A stretch of DNA of 64,000 nucleotides from Niebla homalea (lineage: Eukaryota; Ascomycota; Lecanoromycetes; Lecanorales; Ramalinaceae): positions 124,001 to 188,000 of the forward strand of contig JAHGAU010000037.1 of NCBI GenBank assembly GCA_019925105.1. Reading direction: 5' to 3'. The position numbers were made by a program, and so were the translations under genes. Within the stretch, counting starts at the first letter, position 1. Each line of letters opens with the position of its first letter. Shown here one piece after another: positions 1 through 12,120 of this stretch. The notes under the pieces were generated by a model that was given only the letters and a program-made list of their open reading frames with translations, did no database searches and had not been told where the DNA came from.

Positions 1-3000
1 AGATTTAAATATCTTATTATAATAAATCTCCTTTAGATTTCTTATCGTTACTTTATTATTTTAAAACGTAACGAAAAAATTCCCAGAAAGCTTATTGAAT
101 CTTAATTTATAAAGAAAAATAATGACCCCCTTTTAACTTAATTTTTTATTACGCGGTAAATACTTAAGCTTATAATACATATTAAGATTAATGAAAGCGG
201 CCGTAAATACCCTTATATAAAGTACTTTAATACGATTTAACTACTTTAAAAGCTTAAAATTATTAATATAAAATTAATAATTAGTTTAATAATACTTATA
301 CGTATTATTAATATAATTAAATAAAAGTTTAATTTTAAGCTCATAACGGAATAAGTATTAATATTAAAAACTTTTTTAAAAGATTAATTAAATATAATTA
401 TAATTATAAAAATAGGGTTTAAGAAAAATATATTATTTTAAGTCGTATTTTTTATATATAAACCTATTAAAAGTATTTTAATTCTTATACCCTTGAAAGC
501 CTTAAGAAAAGGAATAATATTTAAAATAACTTTTATTAATAATTATTAGTCTTTTATATTAAATAATAACAAGAACAATATAGATAATCGGAGGTAAATA
601 CGTAAAGGATACTTTACTTATAGTATATCGATCTTATAAAGTAATAACGTTATATTAATAAATATTAATGTTTATTAATTTAAAAATCGCTTATTTTGAA
701 GCTTTTAATAAGGAAATCTTGAAATATAAATTTTAAGTTTTAAGTTTTTACTTTTTAATTATCGATAAACTTTATTTAATATATAAATAAAAAGACTTCC
801 ATTTAAAATATTATTAACTCGGAATTTTATATACGCGTTTATTGGATAATATTTTATTCTTAAGTATTTCTATAATATTAAATTCTTAAATATTATTTAA
901 TATTAAGGAAAAATATGGTTTTTCAGATAATATATGGGTTATCCGCATATTATTAAGTAAACCGGAGACTTTTATTTAATTAAATTGACTTTAAAACTTA
1001 AAGAACGGAATATTTAACTTATAATATCTTTTATTTAAAGCGATTATAAGTTTATTTAAGATTTTAAAAACCGTTATTTTTATAAATAATATTAAGGATA
1101 TTAAAAGGGCGTATAAATTGTTTAAATTATAAATAATTAAACTCCGATGTTTATTTATAACGAATAAAGTCGTAATATATTGTTTTTAAATATAACGACT
1201 TAAGATAAAGAAAATATTATTATATTATTCTAATATTTATTAAAGGATTACTTTTATTTATAGATAATTATTATAATAAACATATATAATATTGCTATAT
1301 ATAATTTTAATATTAAATAAGTTTATTAATAATTATTATTTTCTTTAACATTAACAGTATTTTAACGATTAAATCGTATAATATATAATACTAGTAGTCA
1401 AGCTCGATTTACTTTTTATTATTAAATATGGTACTTTAAGTTGAAAAGCGGTAAATCGAATAAAAATAATGGGTTATCAATTATTAACGCTTTAAAGATA
1501 GAAAAAATTAAAAAAATATTAATAGGAGGAAAAATATATTTAATAAACTTTAAGACTTTTTAAATACGTTATTAAACGGATATGATTGATGGATTAATTT
1601 AACTTATTTTAACGATAAATATAAATTAACCGAACCCGATGAACCTTATTATTCAATATATAATTTAGATTTTTGAGTATTTATTTCGGTTTATAAAGAA
1701 TTAAAATTAGGTATAAATAAAAATATATTAAAAATAAAGTATTTATAATTTGAGCTCGGTAAATAGAGAGATTCATTAATATTTAAACTCTTTTTATTTT
1801 CTTATTTCGGGTGTTTTTTCCCCTTTATTATACCAAATAAGATGCTAAAAACCATTTAATATATATACCGATATTTAAGGATGTAAATAACTTAAGCCGT
1901 TAAATAAAAAATTTATAAAGTAAATAAACTATATATAAAAAAGCGGTTTTAAAGATTATTAATAAAAATAAAAATAATTATTTTATTTTTAATAAAAAAT
2001 TTAAGATCTAAAAAGCCGTAAACGATTATAAATTAAGGAAAATAGACTTTTTAAGTATTACTTTTTATTAAAAAATAATCCCCTATAAAGACTTTTAATA
2101 AGCGGTATTAACATTAATTAATATTAACAGGCCATTTAAGGAAATTAAGTTAAAAAAAGCGGGGAAGGATAAAGTTAATAATAAATTCTTTATAATCTAA
2201 TATTAAAAATCATATTTAACGAAGGCCAGACCAGATTTTCAAGAGGTAATACTTAATATGTATTCTTAATAAACTCGGGATAAGGGCCTGGTTAATAATT
2301 AAAATAATTATAAAAACGGAGGTCCAATAATATTTAATTTAATATTATAAGGTACTTTTACGATAAAAAGTATTATTAAAATTAATAAAGATATCAGAAA
2401 CGGGTTAATAAAAATCCTCTTTAATTGTTAATAGTTAAAATTAAATTTAATAAGAAATCTATTTAAGAACGGATTCTTAAAAAATCTAATATTACGATTT
2501 AAGTTACAGTATAATATTTTCGGCCGCCGAATATTTATATTATATTCTTATTGAAAAAACCGAATTTAAAGACCTATAATTCTCGACCGGTAATTATATA
2601 TAATTAAATCTTTAGATATTTTATAACTATTAAATTATGTTACCTTTATTTTACCATATACGTCCGTAATATATTAAAGGATTAAAAGATCCGCCCGTAT
2701 ACCTTTATTAAAATAAATCCTATAAATTAATTAAGTATAATTGTAAATAAGGTATTATAGCTTAATATCCGCTCAAAATTAATTAAATCGTTCGTAAATT
2801 TCTTTAAGATATTATTTTATAATAATTTAACTACTTAAATCCTTTTTTATATCATAAGATTATTAATGATAAAATGAAAACCGTAACCGAAGAATATATT
2901 CCTTTTATTTATACTGAATGATATATTATAAATATTATTAAGGATATTCATATTATTTAAAATTATACTTTTTATTTTTTATAATTAATTTAATCAAAAA

Positions 3001-3538
3001 ATATAAGATTTTAAATAGCTTCCGTTTATTAAAAGTTAATATAATATAAAATTAAGGAAAATCTTTAATATTATTTACTTTACTATAAAAATATTTAGTA
3101 GAGGACTTAAGGTAATAAAAACGGACCTAGAAAATGATTAAAATTTAAAATAATATAAGTATAATTAATTAATACCTATTTTTTTAATCTTATTATCGTA
3201 TCCGATTTTATTAATAATATTAAATAACGAGAAAAAGATTACCTTTAAACGTTATATATAAATGGAAATAAAAAGTAATCCTTAAAGTTTCTACCCTTAA
3301 ACGTTAAATTTATTATAATAAATTTAAAGTCTTAATTATCTTTAGTTCGCTCGTTACGGCGCCCTTTAATAAATTCAAAGTTATTATACGTTATAATAAC
3401 TTTTAAATTATAACCGAATACTTAAATAATTTTAATATTATATAAAATAAAATCCCTTATTCTCCTTTAAATTATTATATAAAAGACAGAAAGCTTAAAA
3501 TATTATAATATATTAAAAATATAACGTTAAACTTCCCT

Positions 3539-3648
3539 TTAATTTAAATATAATTTAAATATAATTTAAATATAATTTAAATATAATTTAAATATAATTT
3601 AAATATAATTTAAATATAATTTAAATATAATTTAAATATAATTTAAAA
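3539..3648. repeat. 11-bp tandem repeat, about 10 copies
   Basis: The unit AATTTAAATAT is repeated head to tail about ten times with almost no variation. The perfection of the array inside heavily mutated DNA suggests that it expanded after RIP had acted on the surroundings, or that its unit lacks RIP targets (it contains no C or G at all). Confidence 0.9.
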
Positions 3649-6199
3649 GTTATTTAATAACCTCGGTTAAAATACATAGTAAAAAACGGCGAATAATAAT
3701 ATTTATTATAGCCCGGTAAAATAAATATAATGCTTAACGTTCTTTTAAAGGTTTTCGGTATAATATATACTTTGAAAAAAATCAAATTATTTAAGTATTA
3801 ATATATAAATAACAAATATCACTCGTTAAATCAAAGTTAATAAGTTAAACTTATTATTATTATCCAACGCTTATTATATCCCTAAGGATAAATATTCAGT
3901 AACGGCCCGGATTTCTTTCAATAATGTAAATTTTAATTACGTAAGGCTCTTTTTTTTTTAAACGCGTTTATTGCCTTTTTATATTTAATTATTTCCGAAA
4001 ACCGATTATTGTTTATTAAATCGGTAAAAGTATAATTAAAAAATTAACGTTAAGTTATACGTATATAATAAAGACTCTTATTTTTTATAAGTACGGTTAA
4101 AAAATCTTTTATATTTTATTTAAGTTTTTATATATAATTTAATATTTCTTTAAGCTTTTGATTATGGGTACGGTATTTACGTCGTTGTTTCCTTAATTTG
4201 TTGGATAATTAAGATTAATAATTTAATAAAGTTAAATTATTGAAGGAGGATAAAGGTTTTCTTAATAATGAAAATATTAATAATAAAAAGTCGTTATTCC
4301 AATAAGTTAATTTAAGTAATAAGGAAGAATAAACCTAATTAAACCGTAAGAAGGAAAGTAATAATAATAATCCGTTAATAGGAAATTTATTAAAGCGGGG
4401 ATTAATAAATTATAGTAAAAGGTGCCGGGCAGGTAAACTTAAAAACGGAACTAAGAAAAGTAAAGATAAACGCCCTTTATCCGCTATTATATATTAAGCC
4501 CTTATTATAGGAAAGTAGGAAGTATAATAAAAGATCAAAACTTTCTTAATAAAAACGGGGCGGCAATACGTAAAATAAGGTTAAACTTGTTTAAGAGAAT
4601 ATATTACCTTTAACGTTAAACTTAGGGGTTAGTAATCTTATAAAATATATAACTTAAACATTAAGGTTACGCGGCGTGATTATATTATAAAATAATAATA
4701 ATTTATTTCCGCTTATATTTATTATTATAAATATTATATTAATACTTTAATTATTACTTATTATAAAGTAAAAAGAACGATATTTATAGGGAAATATAAG
4801 TGAATATAGGATTATTATTAAAGTAAAAGGTTTAATTAATATCGGGTATTATTTACCTTTATATCCGTTTTATATATTATAAAAGCTTTTAATAATGAAA
4901 AAACCTTTTTTTTTCCATTATATACGGATAAATTAACCGGATTATACGAATTATATGCCGGCGATAATTATTAATTATTTATTTTATAGTTATAAAGTTA
5001 ACTTAAAGGAATTCATTCGTTTTAATTTAAATAAAAAAATTATCTTATAAAACCTTATAAAAAAAGCATTAAAAATAGGGCTTTTAAAAATAAGTTATAT
5101 CGATATTAGGAACTTATATAGGAGTTAACCGTATTTATTAATAAGACTTAAAGGTATAGTGTCCGGTATTATTTATTTTAAATAATAATTCTTTAAATAA
5201 TTTTATCTTTTAAACTTTATATTCGTTTAGACTTTATACTATTTATTATTTTATCGTCTTCTTGAATTTCGATAAATTAAAGTAAAACCGTCCTCCTTAA
5301 ATTACCGTCGTAGTTTTTTATTAAACCATATATAATCTCGGGCTTATTAATTTATATATCTCCTTTAACGACCGATATTAATATAAAATGGCTGAATATT
5401 TTAACGTTTACCTTTATTTATATATTTTTAATATTATAAATATAATTATTTAACGTAAAAGCGATCTTTTCTTTATTTTTAAAATTTACTTATTAAACTA
5501 TAATAAATTAATAGAACCCAGGTTTAATCTCTAGATAATTATAATCCGTTTTATTATTAAATAAAACGGAGTTTTAAATAATATTATTTTTATAATTTTT
5601 CTTTGAATATAAAAAAAAATTTATATTAATATATCGGAATAAAATCGTATTTTAAGGGCGGGTATACCCTATATAATAAGGATATATTATAAGTTTCAGA
5701 TTACGATTTAAGTGAAAATAAATATATAATACTTAATATATAATATTTTACCGAAGGATTTATTAAGTAAGGGAGTAAATTATCGTTTATAATCAACCTT
5801 TATTGTTATTGTTATTACGCTCCCTTTAATAATAATTATATATATTAAATTCTTTTAATAGGACATTAATAATATTCTCTTTTTATAATTAATTAAAGAA
5901 ATTATTAATAATTAAATTATTATCTTTTTTTAAAGAATATAAAATTTAAGAACGGTAATTATATTTACAATATTTTTAATTATATTATCAGAAATATTAT
6001 ATAATAATTATTATTTAATAAAAGGGATTACGTAAACACTTAAACTATTAACTTTCATTTCTAGTTTAGTATTAAGTTAAAATTATATAGAGAATTTATC
6101 TTATGTTTAGAACTTTTTAAAGTATACGTAATATTATTAATAAGTTCAAAGCTATTAATATAGTTTCCGGTATCTTATATTTTTGATTTATAAATTAAT

Positions 6200-7250
6200 T
6201 AAATTAACGATCTTAAAGAAATATTAATAATGATGAATCAATTTATCCTTTAATTTCTGCCGTTTTATTTAAATATATATCCTTAAAATATTAAAAATAA
6301 TATTATGTTTTATATTTACGCTAAAAAGTCCGTATAATTTAACCGATTAATTATAGAATAATTAATATTATAATAATATATTTATTTCCAAAATTTTCCG
6401 GGAATAGTAATACTTTTTTTCGTTTCCGTATTTTAAATATCTTTTTCCGTATTTTAAATATTTTCTTTTTATTCGGTATTATTTAAAGAACCGGTTAATT
6501 TTATTTTATTTTAATTATCTTATAATTACTTAATACTTTATGGTATATTATTTTCGTTAACCTATAAGTAATTATTAACCTTTAGAATGCAATCAGTTAA
6601 TTTATAATTAATTATTTCCTGAATATTTAATAAAAAATGATCCTTTAATTAAATAATTATTATGAAATTTATACTATTAAAAATACGTTATTCCTTAATA
6701 ATAATCCGTCGTTCGGAGCTTCTCCCGGTCTTAATCTCCCGTAACTTTTTTAATATAACTTAAATAATTAATTACTTTATTTACGGTAAATCTATTTTTT
6801 TAAATAATAAAACTATTAATATTAAGGTACCTTCCGATATAATTTTAAAGGCTTAATTTATATCGTTGACGGTCTACTTTAATTAAATTATTTAAATTAT
6901 TATTTATTTTTATCTTTATCTAAATTAAAAAATATTAATAATATTTTTAATAATAAGTAAATATAATTCTTATATAACGCTTTTCTCATTAATGAATTTA
7001 ACTTTTTACAATTAATTTTATAATATAACCGCTTAAACTTTAATAATAATAATTTTCTAAAATTCCCATTTTTTAAAGTAATATTAAAGATTTTTATAAC
7101 GTTATTTAGCTATTCTTATATTAAACTATAAGTTTTAATTTACTTAAAGACCTTATTAAAAATATTATTAACGGTATAATTATTAATATTAATTAAATTA
7201 TTTAAACTTATAGCGATTAAAGTTAAAGTAAATATTGTAATAATAAAGAA
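6200..7250 (-). mobile_element. Unclassified RIPed repeat, family X, copy 1
   Basis: This stretch matches, in reverse complement, the DNA at about 62.95-64.0 kb over roughly 1 kb. The clearest anchor is around 6707-6770, which pairs with 63560-63625 (shared words include CCGTCGTTCGGAGC and its complement). In the other copy the plus strand carries a long frame broken mostly by RIP-type stop codons (TAA in place of CAA or TGG), so it was probably protein-coding. I do not recognise the protein. Confidence 0.5.
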
Positions 7251-7352
7251 AGGTTAACCGATAAAAGAAAAATCAATGAAACTTTAAAATTATTAATAAA
7301 AGATTTCCTTAGGTGCTTTTTTTGGTTTATTTACTTTTTAATAATATTATAT

Positions 7353-7898
7353 ATCAGCAAATCTGCGACCTGCTCAGAGTGAATAGCAAAAAAACAAAGA
7401 AAAAGGGATTTATTCACTTAGACCGCTCGTAAGTCACTTACGAGAATCCCGGAAAACTCACGAGCGCTCCGAGCGGTCCCAAGCGGGTAAAAAAAAGTTT
7501 AAAATAAAAACGTTTAAAACGGTAAAATAACGGTTTTTATTTTTTAAATTTTTTTTTAATTAACTTTCTTGGTAACGAGGATATACCCGTAACCCCCCTT
7601 ACAAGCCGTAATATTTAACGTTTTCAAAAATAGATTATAGATTCGGTTAATTTAATTAAAATTTACCCTTAAAGCCAATAATTTATCCTTAAAGAAGGGG
7701 TATTTAAAGGGGGTTATTTAATTAAAAAAAGGTTAATTTAAAAAACTCACGAGCAAGTGAGAAACTTTACGAGTAAGCCGGATATTTATAAGCGCTTAAA
7801 ACGCTTAAAAATTAAGCGAAAAAGGATATAAATTTAATTTACCAAATTTACTCGCCCATACTCGGAGTACTTATATGCTGGTTTATAAATTTGCAGAT
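7353..7898. mobile_element. 546-bp TIR element (MITE-like), copy 1
   Basis: The element begins ATCAGCAAATCTGCGACC and ends with the near-complement AAATTTGCAGAT. A second copy of nearly the same length, in the same orientation, lies at 61476-62024. Subterminal regions carry repeated inverted words built on CTCACGAG/CTTACGAG and GAGCGGTC, like transposase-binding arrays of non-autonomous DNA transposons. There is no coding frame. I found no convincing target-site duplication, so the superfamily is open. Confidence 0.7.
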
Positions 7899-8107
7899 GG
7901 GGAAGGGGGGTTCTAGCTCTATATTCCCAATAATACTTATACTAGATATTCATATTTAATATATCGATCCGTGTAAATATAGTATATTTATAGGTATAAT
8001 ATTTAAGTAAAAAGTATATTATTATTGAATAACTGAGTTGGGAGAATACCTCCCAGTTACCGGGTGCCTGATCCCCGGGTTTATTACTACTACTACTATT
8101 ACATAAG

Positions 8108-8138
8108 CATTCCGTCCCTTTCTGAGAGGGACGGAATG
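8108..8138. repeat. Perfect 12-bp hairpin in possible LTR remnant
   Basis: CATTCCGTCCCT and its exact complement are separated by seven bases. An 11-bp hairpin with the same core (ATTCCGTCC/GGACGGAAT) lies inside the solo LTR at 22471-22689, so this stretch (about 7.9-8.28 kb, mildly RIPed) may be part of a related LTR. I could not fix TG...CA borders here. A short ACT microsatellite lies just upstream (8082-8100). Confidence 0.5.
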
Positions 8139-8662
8139 TTGTGAATATAAATCTATGCCGTGATAATCTATATCTAATATTATATTATACCATACCACGC
8201 GAGAACCATACTCGAGTAGTTCTCCAGACTAAATGGGTTATTATGTAAGTGAGCAGGAAAATCAAGACTCTCCCCTGTTTGTTTGATCGTCACCTTTACG
8301 TCCCGCGTTGTTTAGAACGGAAGGGAACGGGGAGAGTGGTGGGATCGAGGCTGAGAGCAATGCAGTTATCTAAATGGTGCGGTGATGGGTGGTAGGACGG
8401 GACTTTGCAAATGCTGTACCGTTGAAGGGATGAAGTGTTGAGTGTGTTGAGAGCTGATGTGTAGACACGGCTGGCTGATTTAAGAGGGAAAGGCTGGGAA
8501 CGTATATGCAATAAGTGAGCTTCTTTATTTTACTGCATTCAAGCTATCGTTGCCCTATGTAGGCTTAAAAGATGACTCTAGGCACGCCATTGAACAATCC
8601 ATGCAAGCTCTTCCTAAGCAGGGTATCTGGGGAATACAGATTTATTAATACATTCCTAAGCC

Positions 8663-10342
8663 TTAGTCGCGCGCGCCACTACCATCCACAATATCCCTCC
8701 CCTGGATCCATGCCCACCGCTCTATCTCCTCCTCCCCGTGGAAGCCTTCCCGACCCAAGGCCTTACGCTCCGCCCATGCGAGATGCTCGGCCCAATTTAC
8801 CTCCGTGCCGGATTTGCTTCGCTCGTCGGAGAGAGCGGTCTTCTTGAGGCGGCCGACACGGCGGGCTTCGAGGTAAGTGCGGCAGTGGTTGGAGGCGCAG
8901 AATTTGTAGGTGTTCAGGAAGTAGCCCCGGGAGTGCTTGGAGGTTTGGGATGATGAAGCGGAAGCTGAGAGCGGGGCTTCCGGCTTGGTATTGCTGGCGT
9001 CGGCGTCGGAGAGGCTGTTGCCGAGGTTCTCTGGAATGGGGCATGTGCAGGGGGGGTTCCAGTGGTATTGTGTTGGGTCTGGAAGAACGGCGTTCGGAGA
9101 TGGGGAGCAAGCTCGTTTGGATGCGGACTCCAAGGTGGTGTTGATTGAAGAAGAGGAAGAGACTGAGCCAGACATAGACCTGAGACGTTTGAGTGGTGGT
9201 GAATCTGTGCTTGATACCCGTTCTGTCCCACGGTCGATGGATTGACCCTCTCCAGCGTCTACATCGCCGTGAGGTCGCTTGGACTTTTTCGTGGGGCTCG
9301 GAGTCCTCGGTCTGTACTTGGTTGTCTTGGCTGCACAGTCTGCCGCGCTCGTCCAGGCTGGTTGGACGTCTCGAGCCTCGCCAGCCTTGACTTCCACACT
9401 CCAGACGTAGCGATTAAGGCCTCCTTGGAGGAAGCCTTGGATTTGCTGAAAGATGGTCTGAGCGAATCTGGCAAATAGGTAATGGACGCTGACACCGTGC
9501 AGCGGGTGCATCGTCTTATTGTGGAAATACCGCGCCAAGTCGCTCCGCGGTTGGATGAGATGGAAGACAAGCTTGTGACCAGTGGGGCCATTTTCGTCGG
9601 ACGGTATAGAAGGCTTGGGAGTTATGGTCCACTCGAAACTATCGAAGCACTTGTGGATGTCGGCGCGCAACAGGGTCAGATTGGCTGCATCTTTGACCGA
9701 CGTTCCCATGGTAGAATCGCTACCATACCTTCCCATGTTGTTCCCGCTGAACCATTCATTGTCTCTCTCAAAAATGATATGCGCTACTTCAGTGCCGGAC
9801 CTTGAATCGGTCAATCGGCAAGTACCATCTCGACCCTTGACGTGTGCGAACAGCTGGTTTGTGTTCTGAGTGCCAGACAATGTCAGATCACGATCCGCAT
9901 GGGTTTGGCTCCAAGGTTCTGGCAAATTATTATGGGGGAATGGCCAGTCCTCGAAGCAGGTGTAAATAGGGTAAGGTATTTGCCCAGATAGAGGAGCAGA
10001 AATTGCGCCTGAGGGAAAATAGTAATAGGCGAGATTGGTCAAGAGGTCGTCGGGGCCCTCTTCAACAAGAGGATGGCCCGACGAAGAAAGTGAGAAATGG
10101 CCGTCCCACTTATTGCCGGCGAGGAGCCCACATGCGATCAAAGCTGTCGCATGATGGAGGCCACCACTAGGCCCGTCGTTGGCCAGCAATGCAAAGAGAA
10201 CATTATTTGGTGCGGGATACCCTGGGTGAAGAAATTCGATCCGGCGAGTGAAATCAATGGCTACCGTACCGGAATCATCGATGATGGTCTCAAAGGGTTT
10301 GCGAATGTGGACCGTTTTCGATGCTGCGGAGGCCGCAGCCAT
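8663..10342 (-). CDS. HNH endonuclease-domain protein (HNH_2 type), fungal
   Basis: An uninterrupted frame of 559 residues from the ATG at 10342. An upstream in-frame ATG at 10501 would add 53 residues that look unlike the family, so I prefer the inner start (MAAASAASKTVHIR). The N-terminal half has the GG-x-HH...ACGLLAG-x-KWDG block and a WPFPHNNLP segment usual in large fungal HNH_2 proteins. The HNH core, about residues 175-243 of this start, reads CRLTD...AHIIF...EWF...NM...NLTLLRADIHKCFD...TPK. The first His of the AHI motif and the DIH histidine are present. A Ser/Pro- and Lys/Arg-rich low-complexity stretch (about 330-470) includes KKSKRP, a possible nuclear signal, and the tail is acidic/helical. 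Such proteins are expanded in plant-associated ascomycetes; their role is unknown. Codon use is normal and there is no RIP. Confidence 0.85.
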   Translation of the reverse strand: MAAASAASKTVHIRKPFETIIDDSGTVAIDFTRRIEFLHPGYPAPNNVLFALLANDGPSGGLHHATALIACGLLAGNKWDGHFSLSSSGHPLVEEGPDDLLTNLAYYYFPSGAISAPLSGQIPYPIYTCFEDWPFPHNNLPEPWSQTHADRDLTLSGTQNTNQLFAHVKGRDGTCRLTDSRSGTEVAHIIFERDNEWFSGNNMGRYGSDSTMGTSVKDAANLTLLRADIHKCFDSFEWTITPKPSIPSDENGPTGHKLVFHLIQPRSDLARYFHNKTMHPLHGVSVHYLFARFAQTIFQQIQGFLQGGLNRYVWSVEVKAGEARDVQPAWTSAADCAAKTTKYRPRTPSPTKKSKRPHGDVDAGEGQSIDRGTERVSSTDSPPLKRLRSMSGSVSSSSSINTTLESASKRACSPSPNAVLPDPTQYHWNPPCTCPIPENLGNSLSDADASNTKPEAPLSASASSSQTSKHSRGYFLNTYKFCASNHCRTYLEARRVGRLKKTALSDERSKSGTEVNWAEHLAWAERKALGREGFHGEEEIERWAWIQGRDIVDGSGARD

Positions 10343-10689
10343 GGGTAAGGAGTCTGACCGAAATGCTGATGAGGTGCGGATCCATAGAAGATTGTAGGTG
10401 GGATGTCGGATGTAGGATAGAGGGACGTAAATAAAGCTAAGTCCGGAAGAATCTATTAGCGTGTTCAAAATCAATGTCGTTTCCTTGGCATTGCGACTCA
10501 ACCGTGAGCCGAACTATTCTGGATGGGGAAAATCATTCTTGTCACCGAGCCTCGGACCGTGCAAACATGTATGTGGATTAATGAATCCATCACGTTTTCA
10601 ATCAATTTTGTCCCATTTTTTGATATTGAAGCTGCTGGATGGCCTTTAGGTGGCAAACCACGTGTGATATATGTGTTGATTATGGTTTC

Positions 10690-12010
10690 GCGGACTCCAT
10701 TGAACTCCCACCCCACCAAGCCATCCCAGGGTTCCTCTAGAGGCAGCCAGCGAGCTACCTCGTCGTCTCCTTCACCTGGCCATCGCAGTGGCCGTCGCAG
10801 TGGCCGTTCTCGTGCGCCTTACAGACGTATCCAATTTACAGACATCCCTCATAAAGAATCGGACCTCCAGAAGAAGCAGAACAAGGCCCAGGCGAAGTGG
10901 CAAGCCTCCAAAAACGGCCCAACGAATAAGAGTCAGTACATACTCGATGGGGTCTTACCACTGTCAGAGGCCGTATTATTGGTATTGAGGCTTGTGGGAA
11001 ACAGGTTGCACTTCGGAAACGTCAGGCTTACGAAGCTGCTGCCGCCAAAGCCGCTGCCAATCGGGCAACTGTAGAAGAGGAGGAATTTCAGATCCGAGAG
11101 AGTGAGAGTCAGTCTACTTGCGAGCAAGAGGAGGATACGGATGCTGAGGATGAAGATGATGAAAGAATGATCGATACCGTTGACGAGCTCGATGCTCTGG
11201 AGGAGAATGCTAGTACAACCTCAAAGCCCTCACTTCTGGGTGTCGGTCAAGTCCCATTACTCAAAGGCCGTCTTTGAGCGTGCTTCTCTTGAATCTCTCG
11301 ACAGTGAGGTCTGGAACAAGCCGGTTGACTCCATCCTCAGTCAAGTGTATGGACTGTCTCCAGGTCTTGATCTCACCGTCACAGCCGACATCATCGGTAT
11401 GCTTCAAGCTCAGCCTAAGCGCCCGCTCGCAGAGGTCGAATTACCAGCCAAACCGCCCTCTTATCGCCGTATAAGACCATAGCGTTAGAAGAGTAGTTAC
11501 AAGAGCGAAGGGATGGCAAAGAGCAATTGATACTTCGACTGAGGCGGAACAACGAGAGATGCTGCAATGAGGGTAACTTCTGTTGGGTTCGTGATGGTGA
11601 TAGGAAACACTACGCCCTCTCCTCAGCTCAGAGAAAGTCCTGGGGTCAAGCCATCACGAACAGTGTCCATGGAGCGTCTCTTAATCCGCCTCCAAGCCCC
11701 ACAAGCGCCACAAGCCCCATGAAGACGTTGCTTATCAACACTGGCTCCGTCAATTCCAAATCCAGCAAGAGGCTCAATACCAGCAAGAGAGGGAGGAACA
11801 AAGATCGACGGATGTAGAGCATGATGGATATGCAGATGCGATCAGAAGAAGTAAAGGCATAGGATCTGTACGCCTCACTACTGGGGGAAATGAACAGGTG
11901 GCCCCCCGTCCAATCTAACAACAGTGGTCAGCTCATCCGCCTCCATTGCAGCAATTCGCGCCAAATCCTTACTCTTCTGCGCTACCCCACTGAATACCGA
12001 ATCTTCCACC
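10690..12010 (+). pseudogene. Frameshifted relic of a Lys/Glu-rich fungal protein with a CW...HY...W motif
   Basis: Several adjacent plus-strand frames join into one plausible protein. In order they are: a Ser/Pro/Arg-rich start (about 10682-10930); an Ala-rich then acidic stretch (about 10955-11275) with EEEEFQIRESE and DERMIDTVDELDALEEN; a stretch with SLDSEVWNKPVDSI and ELPAKPPSYR (11260-11482); a small Cys motif NFCW...KHYALSSAQRKSWGQAI (about 11527-11670); a Gln-rich tail EDVAYQHWLRQFQIQQEAQ; and PPPLQQFAPNPYSS (about 11936-11980). Each step needs a frame change or passes a stop, so I read it as a decayed gene, although one or two junctions could be introns. The composition is not RIPed, so decay was by indels. 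I do not recognise a named family and assign no function. Confidence 0.55.
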
Positions 12011-12037
12011 CACCCAGGGGCAACTACCACCTACAAA

Positions 12038-12120
12038 TCACGACAAAGGGCTCACGACAAAAGGCTCATGGCAAGGGTTTCACGGCAACGATCTCACGGC
12101 CACTGTCTCACGGCCACTGG
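12038..12120 (+). repeat. Degenerate about 13-bp tandem repeat
   Basis: About six successive units resemble CTCACGACAAAGG, CTCATGGCAAGGG and CTCACGGCCACTG. The last two copies are nearly identical. Related CACGG/CATGG words scatter down to about 12610, so the array may once have been longer. It lies just past the end of the gene relic. Confidence 0.6.

Larger units (their letters stand above)
1..7352. repeat. AT-rich RIP-degraded repeat block
   Basis: The whole block is AT-dominated, with almost no CA or TG dinucleotides, abundant TA and some remaining CG, which is the pattern left by repeat-induced point mutation. No frame stays open for a credible length on either strand. Apart from the tandem repeat near 3.5 kb and the segment at 6.2-7.25 kb that has an inverted partner near 63-64 kb, I could not assign it to a transposon family. 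I see no host gene here. Confidence 0.75.

Noticed and set aside
8738..10348. Several 60-115-codon frames overlapping the HNH gene on both strands
   Set aside because: Shadows of a GC-rich coding region; no motif, and the HNH frame is complete.
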